Shown here: positions 36,547 to 46,733 of the stretch, one piece after another | Position numbering within the stretch: position 1 is the first letter of the stretch | Layout: the number at the start of each line of letters is the position of its first letter | Assembly (NCBI GenBank): GCA_028688275.1 | Contig: JAQTYN010000010.1 | Location: 1 to 64,000 of the forward strand | Reading direction: 5' to 3' | Source: Gallionella sp. | Lineage (GTDB): Bacteria; Pseudomonadota; Gammaproteobacteria; Burkholderiales; Gallionellaceae | Length of the DNA stretch: 64,000 bases | Position numbers and translations under genes: made by a program | Notes under the pieces: model-generated | Database searches by the model: none | What the model was told of the DNA's origin: nothing | What the model saw: the letters and a program-made list of their open reading frames with translations, nothing else

Positions 36547-37866
36547 TCACGTCACCGTCACTTGTCCGTTCATTAGCATGGGCAATAACCAATCGCGGAG
36601 GGCTTCAAGCTCGTCGTTTTCCCGTAATAGTTTCTGCTTTTTTATTTGCAATGGAATAACAAATTCAAAGAACTTTTGAGCTAGGTTTAGGGGCGGTTTG
36701 CACACGATATACTTGCTGACAAAAGCATCAAACAATAGATTTTTTATTCCGCTTGTTTTTCCTTCCCAGCCAAACAGAATTTTGTTGTCGTAAGCACTCT
36801 GCCATTCGTAAACAAAGTTAAAGAAATATGTTTTGTCCTTTAGAGACATGGCTTTACAAAAGTTTGAACAGATGAGTGGGTTCGCAAACCTATTGATCGT
36901 TTCAGGCAGAATAAATGCCATTCGTCCTGTTGACTGAGTAGGACTCCCCCCAGATATTTCAATGACAAAATCAAAGGGTAAAAGTATCTTGCTACTATTT
37001 TTTTCGAGTATAAAGCGAGTGGGGGCTTCTATGCCTCCAGTACCAATTAACCCATTTATGTCCGTACCGCGTATGCAATCAACTTGTAACGTGTAATTTC
37101 CTTCGCAGGATTCTTTGCCCCAGTCGCCCGTTTTATCCCGTGCAATCCATTCTGAAAGTGCCCCGAACTCCCACCCTTCAGGAATTTCTCGTTTTAGGGT
37201 GGGGTTGTAAACCATTTTGCCGCCAGCGGTGCGGTAGGGTTTGCCGTTGGGAGCGGGTCTGCCCTGAGCGAAGTCGTAGGGAAAGTCGAATTGCACGAAC
37301 CAGTAGTCGTACAGGGTTTTTGCCATCGCTTCCAGCTCGGCATTGATGCGGTTGTTGCAGTCGATTTTGGCATCGAGGACTGAAAGGACGGCGGCGATTT
37401 TTTGCTGCTCTAAATCGAGAGGCGTTGGAATTTGAAGATTCCTTATCGAATCAAGAGATAGATTCTTGATTGTTGAGCCCGTAGCAACATTCCACATCTG
37501 CTGCTGAACACCTTCTAACTGCAAATAATAGTAGAGAAAATCAATATTTATATTTGAGCACTTAATATAAGCAGCACTTTTACCGAGAATGACAGACTCG
37601 CCCCTGTATTTTGCCAAACTACCAAGAGTGCCATTTATTGATAAAAACAAGGTGTTTTCATCGAATTTGATGAAATATTTTTCAAACTCAGTGCGTGAAA
37701 CTTTCTTTGTCTCCAGAGATGTCAGGATAGAACCTTGCTTCAAATTATTGCCGTTTATGAAGAAGTATTCTGAATTTTCAACATATTGCGGTGTTCCATG
37801 AATACCATCGCCAATTCGTGAACAAAGCGAATTCAAGCTAGCTTTAGACCAGCGAGGGTTACTCAT
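36547..37866 (-). CDS. hsdS: Type I restriction-modification specificity subunit HsdS
   Basis: A 439-residue DNA-recognition subunit with two target-recognition domains (about 1-130 and 215-385), each followed by conserved helices (LDLEQQKIAAVLSVLDAKID; EALRDWLLPMLMNGQV). The central region normally reads WFVQFDFP-x-GKPY..GGKMV. Here about ten extra residues (YDFAQGRPAPN) are present, encoded by a small palindrome (CCCTGAGCGAAGTCGTAGGG). The start overlaps the hsdM stop by 8 nt. The target sequence cannot be predicted. The frame is intact, so the system may be active. Confidence 0.93.
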   Translation of the reverse strand: MSNPRWSKASLNSLCSRIGDGIHGTPQYVENSEYFFINGNNLKQGSILTSLETKKVSRTEFEKYFIKFDENTLFLSINGTLGSLAKYRGESVILGKSAAYIKCSNINIDFLYYYLQLEGVQQQMWNVATGSTIKNLSLDSIRNLQIPTPLDLEQQKIAAVLSVLDAKIDCNNRINAELEAMAKTLYDYWFVQFDFPYDFAQGRPAPNGKPYRTAGGKMVYNPTLKREIPEGWEFGALSEWIARDKTGDWGKESCEGNYTLQVDCIRGTDINGLIGTGGIEAPTRFILEKNSSKILLPFDFVIEISGGSPTQSTGRMAFILPETINRFANPLICSNFCKAMSLKDKTYFFNFVYEWQSAYDNKILFGWEGKTSGIKNLLFDAFVSKYIVCKPPLNLAQKFFEFVIPLQIKKQKLLRENDELEALRDWLLPMLMNGQVTVT

Positions 37867-39493
37867 ACTTCAACCCCGCCAACTGCTTTTTAATCTCCTG
37901 CTCCAACCCCGCCGATTCGGTAAATAGCCCATCTAGCGTGTCGCTAAAGCCTTGCATCTTGTCGATAAATTGCTGCGGGGTAAGTGCGCTGTACTCAATT
38001 TTGACCTCGAAATACTGCCCTGCGCTGAGGCTGTAATTTTTGGCAGCGATGTCGGCGTAGCTGACCACCACCGAGAAATCTTCCACCGCCTGTTTTGCGT
38101 TGAAGGTGGCGATGATGCGGTCTTCTTCGGCGGCGGACAGCAGGGTTTTTTGATTTTTGCCGTCTTTGACTTTGGTGCCGAGATTAGATGCGTCGATTAG
38201 CACCACCCCCTCTTGATTGGCGCGGTCGATAAACAAAATGGACACGTTCGTGCCTGTAGTGGCAAAAATATTGCTGGGCATGGATACCACGCCCGCCAAC
38301 ATTTTGTTGTCTACCAGATGTTCACGAATTTTGCGGTCGATGCCGCTTTGCGCCGTGATAAAGCCCGTGGGTACGACCACCGCTGCTTTGCCGCCAGGCT
38401 TGAGCGAATAGATGATGTGCTGCAAGAACAGCAGGTAAATCGCCATTTTGTCTTTGGCTTGTTTGGGGATATTGGGGATGCCCGCGAAAAAGCGAGCGTG
38501 ATGTTCGTTCGAGTCCAACGCCTTGTGAAAATCGCTGAAATCCATTTTGAACGGCGGATTAGACACGATGTAGTCAAAGCGTTTTAGCTGCTGAGCGTCT
38601 TTGTGATACGGATGCAGCAAGGTGTTGCCCTGAATGACATTAGGGATGGAATGCACCAGATTGTTCAAAATCAAGTTCAGGCGCAACAAGCTGGAGGATT
38701 TTTGCGAAATGTCTTGCGAATAAATACTGCAACGCTGTTCCCCAATGGCGTGGGCGATGTTCATTAGCAATGTGCCCGACCCCGCCGACGGGTCGTAACA
38801 ACTGACATTGCTGACTTTGCCGCGCACCGCTTCTGGCACCAGAATCGCCGCCATGATTTTGGCGACGGCGTGCGGGGTGTAATACTCGGCATATTTGCCG
38901 CCGCTGTCTTTGTTGTAATCCTTAATCAGATATTCAAACAGTGCGGCGAAAAAATCGTATTTTTGGGTGAAAAGGTGCTCGAAGCTAACCGCCACCAGTT
39001 TGTTGATCAGGGCTTTGCAAAATTCATCGCGTTTGGCGGGGTCGGAGATGTATGCGCTGACGCGGTCAAACAGGGTGATTTTCGCGCCACCGTCGGTTTT
39101 AACTGCGAAAATATCGTTGTTGCTGATGGCGATGTCGAGCAAGGTGTCGTCAAAAAGCTTGGCAAAATCGGGCGCATTTTGGCGGTCAAACAGGTGGGCG
39201 AGCAAGTGCGTGGATTTTAAACGGGCCGTGTCCGCGCCCATCTGCATGTGCAACATGTCCAGCTCCTCCGCACTGAGGGCGGCGAGCGCGGCTTCCCAAC
39301 TTTTCCCCTTGCTGAGTTCAGGACGAATGCGCTTGGCTTCGTAAGCAAATTTGTCATTTAAAAATTTGTAGAGAAAAACTTGAGTGATAATTTTGAATTC
39401 GTTGCCGTCATTGCCCAGTCCGTAATTGGCGCAAATGGCTTTTAAGCTGTCGATCAGATCGCGGGTTTTTTGTTCAAAGTCTAGTGCTACCAA
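37859..39493 (-). CDS. hsdM: Type I restriction-modification methyltransferase subunit HsdM
   Basis: A 544-residue N6-adenine methyltransferase subunit. SAM site DPSAGSGTLLMNIAH near residue 235, catalytic NPPFKMDF near 313, and an N-terminal helical domain (DSLKAICANYGLGNDGNEFK). The start is a TTG at 39493 with a strong AGGAG 7 nt upstream; no nearer ATG gives the conserved LDFEQKTRDLID start. It overlaps the hsdR stop by 7 nt, so translation is coupled. Confidence 0.95.
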   Translation of the reverse strand: MVALDFEQKTRDLIDSLKAICANYGLGNDGNEFKIITQVFLYKFLNDKFAYEAKRIRPELSKGKSWEAALAALSAEELDMLHMQMGADTARLKSTHLLAHLFDRQNAPDFAKLFDDTLLDIAISNNDIFAVKTDGGAKITLFDRVSAYISDPAKRDEFCKALINKLVAVSFEHLFTQKYDFFAALFEYLIKDYNKDSGGKYAEYYTPHAVAKIMAAILVPEAVRGKVSNVSCYDPSAGSGTLLMNIAHAIGEQRCSIYSQDISQKSSSLLRLNLILNNLVHSIPNVIQGNTLLHPYHKDAQQLKRFDYIVSNPPFKMDFSDFHKALDSNEHHARFFAGIPNIPKQAKDKMAIYLLFLQHIIYSLKPGGKAAVVVPTGFITAQSGIDRKIREHLVDNKMLAGVVSMPSNIFATTGTNVSILFIDRANQEGVVLIDASNLGTKVKDGKNQKTLLSAAEEDRIIATFNAKQAVEDFSVVVSYADIAAKNYSLSAGQYFEVKIEYSALTPQQFIDKMQGFSDTLDGLFTESAGLEQEIKKQLAGLKYE

Positions 39494-42400
39494 GGTGATG
39501 CTCCTGTGCGGTTGCCCGAAGAAAATTCATGTAGATATTCCGCCACCAGCAGTTGGTTGATGGTTTTGGCGGTTGCTGCGTTAAAAGTGAGTTTGGGACG
39601 GGTGTTGAATTCGCCAATCACGAAGGGCATGGTGGTCTTTTCAAAGTAGCTTTCGTGCGTCAGCAACGAGGTGTTTTGCAACACCAGACCATCGGTTTTT
39701 GCCTTGATGCCCGTCAACGCGTCAATCAGCCCGCGCTCGCTTTGGGCAAATGTGCCGCCTTCCCATAGCCGTTTGTGGATGCGGGCGTATTTGGCATCGC
39801 CTTGATATTTGGCGCACAGTTGGTTGTTTTGCCGATTCAGTTCACGGGCTTGTTCTTGTATGGCATTCAACGCGCCGATGTTGGCGTTCATTTCGTCTTG
39901 CGTGACTTCGTTGAGTTTTTTGTTTTTGAACAAGCGTTCCAGCTCGGCTTTGAGCGTGATGAACTTGGGATCTTGCGGGTCGAAATTATCCAACAAGGTT
40001 TCACGGGTCTTGCGCAGCGTGTCTTTCAGCTTGCCTGCCAGCACCAGCTCGCTTTCCTTGAGCTTGGTGAAGGTGAAAAGCACCTCTTCCAACGCGAGGT
40101 TGAGCAAATTGCGATTGTCCGCACCCGATTCAAGGCTGGCTTGCAAATTGAGCTTGTCGAGCTGATTGCTGGTTTCCCGATAAAGCTGGTTCAGCTTCTG
40201 AAAGTCCAGTTGTTCAAGGAAAGTGTATTCGCCTTGTAAGCGAATCAGGTTGTACAGCGTGCGGGCGTCGGACAAGGCTTTTTTAAGAGCGAGCACCGTG
40301 GCGCGATCGTGTATCTCCCTGATTTGCTGGGAGAAGATTTCGCTATTGTCTGTATCGAAGCGGCACAGTGTTTCTTTGATGAACTCGATTTCTTGGCTGA
40401 TTTCTGCGTTAGATTTGAATAGCTTGGAATAATACTCAAACTCATCGCCCAACTCATCTTGCAGCTCTTTGAGATAGGCGGCGTTGGTTTTATCGAACTC
40501 CGTGCTGATGTCGGCAAAATCCACCACATAGCCATAGCGAAAGCTCTGATAGGGACGATTGACGCGGGTGAGGGCTTGCAGCAGATTGTGATCGCGAATG
40601 ACGCGACCCAGATAGAGCTTTTTCAATCGCTTGGCATCGAAACCCGTGAGTAGCATATTGTTGACGAACAGCAAATCAATTTTTCCCGCCTTGAAATCCT
40701 TGACCCATTGCTCGCGCTCGGTTTTGCTGCCGACATCGTGCAGAATCAGCGCGCCCGTTTTGACCCGATTATTGCGCTGAGTGCGGGCGGCGTAACTCTC
40801 CACTTCACGCATGGAAAGCATGGCTTGCGACCCATCTTGGAGGGCGTAGGGAGATTCCGCATAGACGGCATTAAAAATCTCGAACATCTGCTTGGCTTGC
40901 TCATTACTGTCGCAAATCACCATGCCACCGATGCTGGGATCGCTCCATGTGCTGCGGCTTTTTTCAAAATCTTTGATGATGTAATCGAGCATAGGCTCGA
41001 CAAACTGCGGGTGGGCGTAGAGTTGCTTGCGGTCAAAATCACCTTGTTTCAGCTCAATTGCCGCCAAGGCTTCTTGCAGGGAAAGTTTGTAGTGGGTAGC
41101 GATTGATTCACGGATTAGGCGCAAGGTGTAGCTGTCGGCAATCGAGGCGTTGTAATAATACTTGTGGATGTAGTCGCCAAACAGCTCGCGGGAATTGTAG
41201 TCATCGCCCAAGAGTGGCGTACCCGTGAGTCCAATTTTGATGGCGTGCTGGTCAGATTCTTTCAAATTGGCGAGGAAGCTGCCATTGGGATTGTAGCTGC
41301 GATGCACTTCATCCAAAAAATAGACGCGCTGAATGCTGAGGTCGTAATCCTCCGTGCGCTCCACCGTTGGGTCATCCTTGAACTTTTGGATATTCACCAC
41401 GGTAATTTCAGCTTTGCCCGCATGATTATGCGTCGCTTGATTGGCTTTGATGTCGCGGGCGAAAGCTTCACGGCTGTCGATGGTGTGCACGGTCAGCCCA
41501 CGCGCTTCAAACTCACGACTGGCTTGCGTGAGCAGATCAATGCGATCCACGATAAAGTAAAACTTGGGCACGATGCCGCGCCGCTGGAAATAGTCAGTCA
41601 AAAAGCGGGTGTTGTAATACGCCAGCGCGGTTTTGCCGCTGCCTTGGGTATGCCAAATGATGCCCTTGCGCATCCCCGCGTTGAGTTTGCACTCAATGGC
41701 CTTAGTGGCAAAAATCTGCGGATAACGCATGACGTGCTTGTGCAGCCCGTTGGTTTCAGTCACATAAACCAATGCGTATTGAAGGATGAACGACAGTCGA
41801 GCTTTGCTGAATAGCGAGGTACAAATTCGGTTGGTGGGGGCGTCGGGCGATTTATTGGTTTGAAATTCCGCGCTGTGTTTGATGCTGTTGAGATTATTGT
41901 CGCGCAGCACGGCATTTTCCAGCGTGTCGTCTTCGTCAGCCAACAACTCGGACAGATTCAGGGTTTCTTCTTCACGGAAAAAATTGAACACGGGTGCGGT
42001 ATATGAAGCACTGGCGTAAAACGCGCCTTCAATCGGCTGCGGCGAGCCGTCGTCATATTCCATGTTGTTGGAGAAAACCATCAACTGGGTGATATTGATA
42101 AAGCGACGGAAGCGCGGGTTGCGACTGCGCTCGATGATGCGGGTGCGTTCTGCCAGTATACCGTCGCGGTTGTTGGGTTTTTTGACTTCGATAAACGCCA
42201 GCGGCAAACCGTTGATGAGCAATGTGATGTCGGGGCGAAATTCGTCATCTCCATTTTTGCAGGTCAATTCAGTGACGACGTGGAAGCTGTTGCGGTCGAA
42301 GTTTTCAAAATCAATCAGCCGTTTACCTGATCGGGCAGTGAGCATTTCGTAGAAAGCACGGCCGAGGTCTTCGTTTTGCAGCGCGAGCTTCACGTCGGTC

Positions 42401-42588
42401 AAAAGTCGAGCGATGTCAGCAGCATCAAGTTCGGGATTGATGCGGGCGATGGCGGTGCGGAATAAGTCAGGGAAGATGTTGTTTTCTTCATCCCAGGTTG
42501 CGCCCTTGAGTGGCAGATAGGTGTAGCCCAAGCGCACCAGATGCAAAATGCAGGGGATTTTCACCCTTGAGTCTTCATTAAAAATCAT
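39487..42588 (-). CDS. hsdR: Type I restriction endonuclease subunit HsdR
   Basis: About 1033 residues from the ATG at 42588; the track start at 42645 adds 19 residues. An N-terminal nuclease domain has D..LLINGLPLAFIEVKKPNN near 120-137. The helicase part has Walker A HTQGSGKTALAYY near 316, DEVHRSY near 427, LTGTPLLGDD, and the late motif ALTRVNRPYQ. A helical C-terminal part contacts HsdM/HsdS. It cuts DNA after ATP-driven translocation. It is the first gene of the unit and complete. Confidence 0.95.
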   Translation of the reverse strand: MIFNEDSRVKIPCILHLVRLGYTYLPLKGATWDEENNIFPDLFRTAIARINPELDAADIARLLTDVKLALQNEDLGRAFYEMLTARSGKRLIDFENFDRNSFHVVTELTCKNGDDEFRPDITLLINGLPLAFIEVKKPNNRDGILAERTRIIERSRNPRFRRFINITQLMVFSNNMEYDDGSPQPIEGAFYASASYTAPVFNFFREEETLNLSELLADEDDTLENAVLRDNNLNSIKHSAEFQTNKSPDAPTNRICTSLFSKARLSFILQYALVYVTETNGLHKHVMRYPQIFATKAIECKLNAGMRKGIIWHTQGSGKTALAYYNTRFLTDYFQRRGIVPKFYFIVDRIDLLTQASREFEARGLTVHTIDSREAFARDIKANQATHNHAGKAEITVVNIQKFKDDPTVERTEDYDLSIQRVYFLDEVHRSYNPNGSFLANLKESDQHAIKIGLTGTPLLGDDYNSRELFGDYIHKYYYNASIADSYTLRLIRESIATHYKLSLQEALAAIELKQGDFDRKQLYAHPQFVEPMLDYIIKDFEKSRSTWSDPSIGGMVICDSNEQAKQMFEIFNAVYAESPYALQDGSQAMLSMREVESYAARTQRNNRVKTGALILHDVGSKTEREQWVKDFKAGKIDLLFVNNMLLTGFDAKRLKKLYLGRVIRDHNLLQALTRVNRPYQSFRYGYVVDFADISTEFDKTNAAYLKELQDELGDEFEYYSKLFKSNAEISQEIEFIKETLCRFDTDNSEIFSQQIREIHDRATVLALKKALSDARTLYNLIRLQGEYTFLEQLDFQKLNQLYRETSNQLDKLNLQASLESGADNRNLLNLALEEVLFTFTKLKESELVLAGKLKDTLRKTRETLLDNFDPQDPKFITLKAELERLFKNKKLNEVTQDEMNANIGALNAIQEQARELNRQNNQLCAKYQGDAKYARIHKRLWEGGTFAQSERGLIDALTGIKAKTDGLVLQNTSLLTHESYFEKTTMPFVIGEFNTRPKLTFNAATAKTINQLLVAEYLHEFSSGNRTGASPW

Positions 42589-42675
42589 CCGTATGCCCTT
42601 ATGCGGTGAATCAAAAGACAAGCTACCAATCCACGCGCCGCCCATTCAAGGCGATGCCGCGTGAATAACAAGCTG

Positions 42676-43494
42676 TTAGCCTTGAGCAAAGCGCACCAGT
42701 TCTTGCACTTGTGAGGCGCGAATGATTTGCACATCCAAATGCGCTAAATCTGCACAAATTTCTTGGTATGCCAAGTAGCGATTGCCCTCATCTTCATTCG
42801 GTGCATCCATGGCAAACAAAGTGGCTGCGGGTAGCAGTTTGCGTTTTCTCAGCCGCTGGACTTTATCGACCCATGCCCCGCCGTGCGTAATAATTTTACT
42901 GGGTGAGCTTTGCGCAAGGAAAAAAGGCTTGATGACTTTTAGCGGGGTTTGCTCATCCATTTGTACCAGCGGAAAACTTGCCTGAGTCAGTTCGTCGCCA
43001 ATGATTTTTTGTTTGAATGGATGGTTAAGATGCAGCCCTTGCACCACATTGCGCACACGCTGAATCAGTTGGTACTCTTGGTATTCTGGCGTGACGAAGT
43101 TCCGCTCAACATAAAACTGGAATAGGCTTTCAGGCAGTTGTGCGGGGTCGGCTGCCAGTCGAACGCTGGAGTCGCTAAAGCGCACAATGGCTTCTCTGGG
43201 GTGAATCAAGGCAAAAAAGAGCGCGCGCAATTCGTCAGGCTGATGCTGGCGCGCATTGACCGCTGTGCGGATGCGCGCCAGTTCTTTGTCAAACAATGCC
43301 AATGCATCACGACAAACGCGATTGTCTATCTCATCAAAAAACTGAGTGATGCGCGCAAATTTGCGGCTCAGGAGTTTGTAGTCAAAAAACCCTGTTTCTG
43401 GACACGCCACCACCACGCCCACATTGGCGAACTCGCCTGTTTCTGGGTAGGGCAAAAAACGGATGATGGCATAATGACAGGCAATTTTTTTCAT
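42676..43494 (-). CDS. DUF3037 protein, partner of the HipA-like kinase
   Basis: 272 residues from the ATG at 43494 (GGAGG 5 nt upstream), which overlaps the stop of the HipA-like gene as ATGA. The DUF3037 start is clear (CHYAIIRFLPYPETGEFANVG, then VVACPETGFFDYKLL). DUF3037 genes commonly follow HipA_2-type kinase genes; the role is unknown. It ends 87 nt before the start of hsdR on the same strand, so it lies directly beside the restriction system. Confidence 0.85.
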   Translation of the reverse strand: MKKIACHYAIIRFLPYPETGEFANVGVVVACPETGFFDYKLLSRKFARITQFFDEIDNRVCRDALALFDKELARIRTAVNARQHQPDELRALFFALIHPREAIVRFSDSSVRLAADPAQLPESLFQFYVERNFVTPEYQEYQLIQRVRNVVQGLHLNHPFKQKIIGDELTQASFPLVQMDEQTPLKVIKPFFLAQSSPSKIITHGGAWVDKVQRLRKRKLLPAATLFAMDAPNEDEGNRYLAYQEICADLAHLDVQIIRASQVQELVRFAQG

Positions 43495-44213
43495 TCCATC
43501 CTCCATATTTCTGTGGTTGAACATCGGTTTAATACGGCCAGTGCGGCGGCTGGGCGAAACAAATCATGCTGGGATCCTGTCGCGTCTATCCAATCTGGTG
43601 GCGCATTATCGCAAGCCGTTTGCCAAATTGCCAATGCCGCTTGCATGCGGCTGGCGTACTCGGCTTGCTGCACCCAATCACCCAGCACGTCTGCCCAGTC
43701 TTGTTGAAAAATGTGGTAATTGCGAAATATCGTCGGAAAAAAGTCTGGGCTAAATGCTGCATCGTGGTCGATGACGTGCAAATTTTGCGCGCTCGCATTC
43801 CAAAGTAGATTGGGATTGCTCTCTAGGCGATCATCGTTTTGCACCCACCAGTCAAACACCAAAACATCTTTGCGCAACGATTTCGGGACTTCTTGCACAT
43901 AACTGGGTTCAAACCATTGGCTACGCTGTTGTGCCTCAGAAGCAAAGGCAACCCCCGCCCCCAATAATTGAAATTCTGGTCTCGCTTCTGCCAGCAAATC
44001 GGCAGGGATATTGACGAGGTGAAAAGTTGGAATCGGCAAGCCAAAGGCTTTTGCCAAATGTCCAACCACCCATTCGCAGCATTGCCTACGCCGCCCCGCA
44101 GATTTTCCTTTGACGTAATAAAGCAAATCGTCTTCGCCACGACAGACAAATGCTTTATTCACGCCTTGTGTTGCGGGTCCAATAATTTCAACAATCTCAA
44201 GCATCTGCATCAT
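43491..44213 (-). CDS. HipA-like kinase (HipA_2 type)
   Basis: 240 residues from the first of three close ATG codons (44213, 44210, 44204). HipA_2 features: GVNKAFVCRGEDDLLYYVKG (nucleotide-lysine strand), VFDWWVQNDDRLESNPNLLW with the catalytic-loop D..VQN-DR, and VIDHDAAF, the metal-binding D. HipA-type Ser/Thr kinases can act as toxins, but no HipB-like DNA-binding antitoxin is next to it, and HipA_2 proteins are a separate branch. With DUF3037 it forms a two-gene unit upstream of type I restriction genes. Confidence 0.85.
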   Translation of the reverse strand: MMQMLEIVEIIGPATQGVNKAFVCRGEDDLLYYVKGKSAGRRRQCCEWVVGHLAKAFGLPIPTFHLVNIPADLLAEARPEFQLLGAGVAFASEAQQRSQWFEPSYVQEVPKSLRKDVLVFDWWVQNDDRLESNPNLLWNASAQNLHVIDHDAAFSPDFFPTIFRNYHIFQQDWADVLGDWVQQAEYASRMQAALAIWQTACDNAPPDWIDATGSQHDLFRPAAALAVLNRCSTTEIWRME

Positions 44214-44246
44214 GGGTTCATTTCTGCGCACACAACATGATTGAAA

Positions 44247-44284
44247 AACGTTCATGGTTCGACCCGCTCACCACGAACAACAGA
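44247..44284. repeat. Half copy of the two-hairpin intergenic element
   Basis: CGTTCATGGTTCGACCCGCT with CACCACGAACAACAG is the second hairpin only. It lies between ychF and the HipA-like gene. Confidence 0.6.
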
Positions 44285-44296
44285 TTGGGTATTGCC

Positions 44297-45388
44297 TTAT
44301 ACGTTAAATCGGAAGTGCATCACGTCGCCATCATGCACGACGTATTCTTTGCCTTCGACACGCATTTTGCCTGCGTCTTTCGCGCCTTGTTCGCCTTTGC
44401 ATTTCACAAAGTCGTCAAAGGCAATGACTTCGGCGCGGATGAAGCCGCGTTCAAAGTCATTGTGGATGACGGCAGCGGCTTTGGGGGCGGTATCACCTTT
44501 GTGGATCGTCCACGCACGCACTTCTTTTACGCCTGCGGTGAAGTAGGTTTGTAAGCCTAACAATTGATAGCCTGTGCGGATCAGGCGATTCAAACCTGGT
44601 TCGTCTTGGCCGATGCTTTCCAAAAATTCTTTTTTGTCTTCGTCGGACAGTTCGGAGATTTCGGCTTCTAACGCGGCACAAATCGCCACGACAGGCGCGC
44701 CTTCAATCGCGGCAAATTCTTGCAAACGGGTCAACAAGGGATTGTTTTCAAAACCGTCTTCTGCCACATTAGCGACGTACATCGCGGGCTTGATGGTCAA
44801 TAAACACAAGGGTTGCAAGGCGAAACGCTGTTCCGCGTCCAGCTTCATCATGCGGGCGGGTTTGCCTTCGTTCAAATGGGCAGCGACTTGTTCCAACAAC
44901 GCCATCAATTTGATCGCGTCTTTGTCGCCTGTGCGCGCCAGTTTTCCATTGCGCAATTGGGCTTTTTCCACGGTGGTCAAATCTGCCAATGCCAATTCGG
45001 TGGTGATGGTTTCGATGTCGGAAATCGGATCCACTTTGCCCGCGACGTGAATCACGTTGTCATCTTCAAAACAGCGCACCACATTCACAATGCCGTCGGT
45101 TTCGCGGATGTTGGCTAAAAATTGGTTGCCCAAACCTTCGCCTTTAGACGCGCCCGCCACTAAGCCTGCGATATCCACAAATTCGGTAATCGCGTATTGC
45201 ATCCGTTGTGGTTTGACGATGGCCGCCAACGCGTCCATGCGCGCATCGGGCACTTCCACAATGCCGACGTTAGGCTCAATGGTACAAAACGGGTAGTTTT
45301 CCGCCGCGATGCCCGCCTTGGTCAGTGCATTAAATAACGTGGATTTGCCTACATTCGGTAAGCCAACAATGCCGCATTTCAAACTCAT
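44297..45388 (-). CDS. ychF: Redox-regulated ATPase YchF
   Basis: 363 residues from the ATG at 45388; the track start at 45433 adds an unrelated lead. An Obg-family P-loop protein that prefers ATP: G1 [14 protein letters not shown], the [12 protein letters not shown] region, G3 [20 protein letters not shown] and the variant G4 (NVAE) that explains ATP use. TGS domain at the end ([15 protein letters not shown]...RAEVI..DD). It binds ribosomes and takes part in stress responses. In many proteobacteria pth is adjacent; here it is not. Confidence 0.95.
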   Translation of the reverse strand: MSLKCGIVGLPNVGKSTLFNALTKAGIAAENYPFCTIEPNVGIVEVPDARMDALAAIVKPQRMQYAITEFVDIAGLVAGASKGEGLGNQFLANIRETDGIVNVVRCFEDDNVIHVAGKVDPISDIETITTELALADLTTVEKAQLRNGKLARTGDKDAIKLMALLEQVAAHLNEGKPARMMKLDAEQRFALQPLCLLTIKPAMYVANVAEDGFENNPLLTRLQEFAAIEGAPVVAICAALEAEISELSDEDKKEFLESIGQDEPGLNRLIRTGYQLLGLQTYFTAGVKEVRAWTIHKGDTAPKAAAVIHNDFERGFIRAEVIAFDDFVKCKGEQGAKDAGKMRVEGKEYVVHDGDVMHFRFNV

Positions 45389-45629
45389 GGTGTGTGTCCT
45401 TGATATTAGGTGATCGCATCCGTCCACGCGCAACGTTGCGAGGGCAGGTTAAACAAGATGCGAATATGAAAAATGGCGACCGCAGTGCGTCGCCAAACAA
45501 ATTCAAGCGCGATTGTACCACTCAAGCCCATCACGCCCCAAATGACACGACGTTTTGAGAAACTTGTGAATAAACGCTGCCTTCCACTATTTTCGCAATA
45601 TATTCAGCTAGTCGCGCTGATATTCCCAC

Positions 45630-45665
45630 TCGACGAACTAATCGCTAACGACTAGCGACTAATTA
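45630..45665. repeat. CTAGTCG-type dispersed repeat, single arm
   Basis: ACTAATCGCTAACGACTAGC and GACTAATTACTCAATA match the arms at about 18.4 and 61.9 kb. It overlaps the region just after lpxL (minus). Confidence 0.6.
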
Positions 45666-45666
45666 C

Positions 45667-46527
45667 TCAATAAAACTTAGCTTCCCCTTCTGGGCGAGTC
45701 TTGAAGCGTTTGTGCAACCAAAAGTATTGTTCTGGCATGTCGCGCACGCGATCTTCGATAAATTCATTGACGCGACGTGTATCGGCGAATAAATCTTCGG
45801 TGGGGTAATTTTCCCATGCGGGATAAAACTGCACTTCGTAGCCGTTAGGCAATAATTTGGTCGTCACAGGAATGACCTTCGCACCTGTCATGCTTGCCAA
45901 GCGAGAAACGGTGTTGAGCGTGGCGGCAGGCACACCAAAAAATGGCACGAATAAGCCATCTTTAGTGGCTAAATCTTGGTCGGGTAAATAGTAAAACGGC
46001 AGTCCTGCTTTCACCGCCTTGACGATGGGGCGCAAGCCTTGTTGGCGTGAATAAAGCTGCGGATTGCCGAAACGACTGCGTCCGCGCAGCAGCAAGTCGT
46101 GGAACAGCGGATTTTTTTGGTTGGCATACACGCTGACCAAATTGACGTTTTGGGTCAACCAACTCCCCGCGACATCCAAGCCTACAAAATGTGGTGCCAG
46201 CAAAATAATCGGCTGGGGCGTAATCGCTTGAATATGCTCAAACCCAATGATTTTGGTGAGTGACTGAATGCGGGAGGCGGGTGACCACCACAAAATGCCG
46301 CGTTCCAACAAGCTACGCCCAAAGGCTTGGAAGTTTTGTTTGACCAATTTGCGCCGTGCGGCATCAGAGAGTTCAGGAAAACACAGCCGCAAATTGGTAT
46401 CGGCAACGTGACGACGTTCACCCGCTAACCAAAACAATAAAGTGCCGACGGCTTTGCCAATTTGAGCCAATAAAGGGAGCGGAAGGAAGTGGAGTAGCCA
46501 GAGTATAAAAATGCCGAATCGAGTCAT
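45667..46527 (-). CDS. lpxL: Lipid A lauroyl/acyltransferase family protein (HX4D type)
   Basis: A 286-residue LpxL/LpxM-family acyltransferase that adds a secondary acyl chain to Kdo2-lipid IVA at the inner membrane. One N-terminal hydrophobic segment (FILWLLHFLPLPLLAQIG), the catalytic APHFVGLDVAG (HX4D), LPDQD near 190 and the end PEQYFWLHKRFKTRP are typical. A second paralog lies at 57.2-58.0 kb. The acyl chain is not predictable. Only a weak ribosome site is seen. Confidence 0.88.
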   Translation of the reverse strand: MTRFGIFILWLLHFLPLPLLAQIGKAVGTLLFWLAGERRHVADTNLRLCFPELSDAARRKLVKQNFQAFGRSLLERGILWWSPASRIQSLTKIIGFEHIQAITPQPIILLAPHFVGLDVAGSWLTQNVNLVSVYANQKNPLFHDLLLRGRSRFGNPQLYSRQQGLRPIVKAVKAGLPFYYLPDQDLATKDGLFVPFFGVPAATLNTVSRLASMTGAKVIPVTTKLLPNGYEVQFYPAWENYPTEDLFADTRRVNEFIEDRVRDMPEQYFWLHKRFKTRPEGEAKFY

Positions 46528-46733
46528 GGTGAGTATGGTTTAAGAATAAGGAAGCGCGCATCCAACGCCCTAGACAAAAATTCTGCCTTTCTGGCGCGCG
46601 TTTTACGTCTAAGCATACCTTGTCAGAGGTTTTATATCCAAGGACTTTTCACAAGCTACTCATGCCTCATCACGCATGAATATGCGATTTGTAGCCTGTT
46701 AGAAAACTCGACAAAAGCAAAATAATCGTGACC

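Noticed and set aside
38213-41814. Plus-strand ORFs of 100-216 codons opposite hsdM and hsdR
   Set aside because: Shadows of intact restriction genes; no ribosome sites or family patterns.
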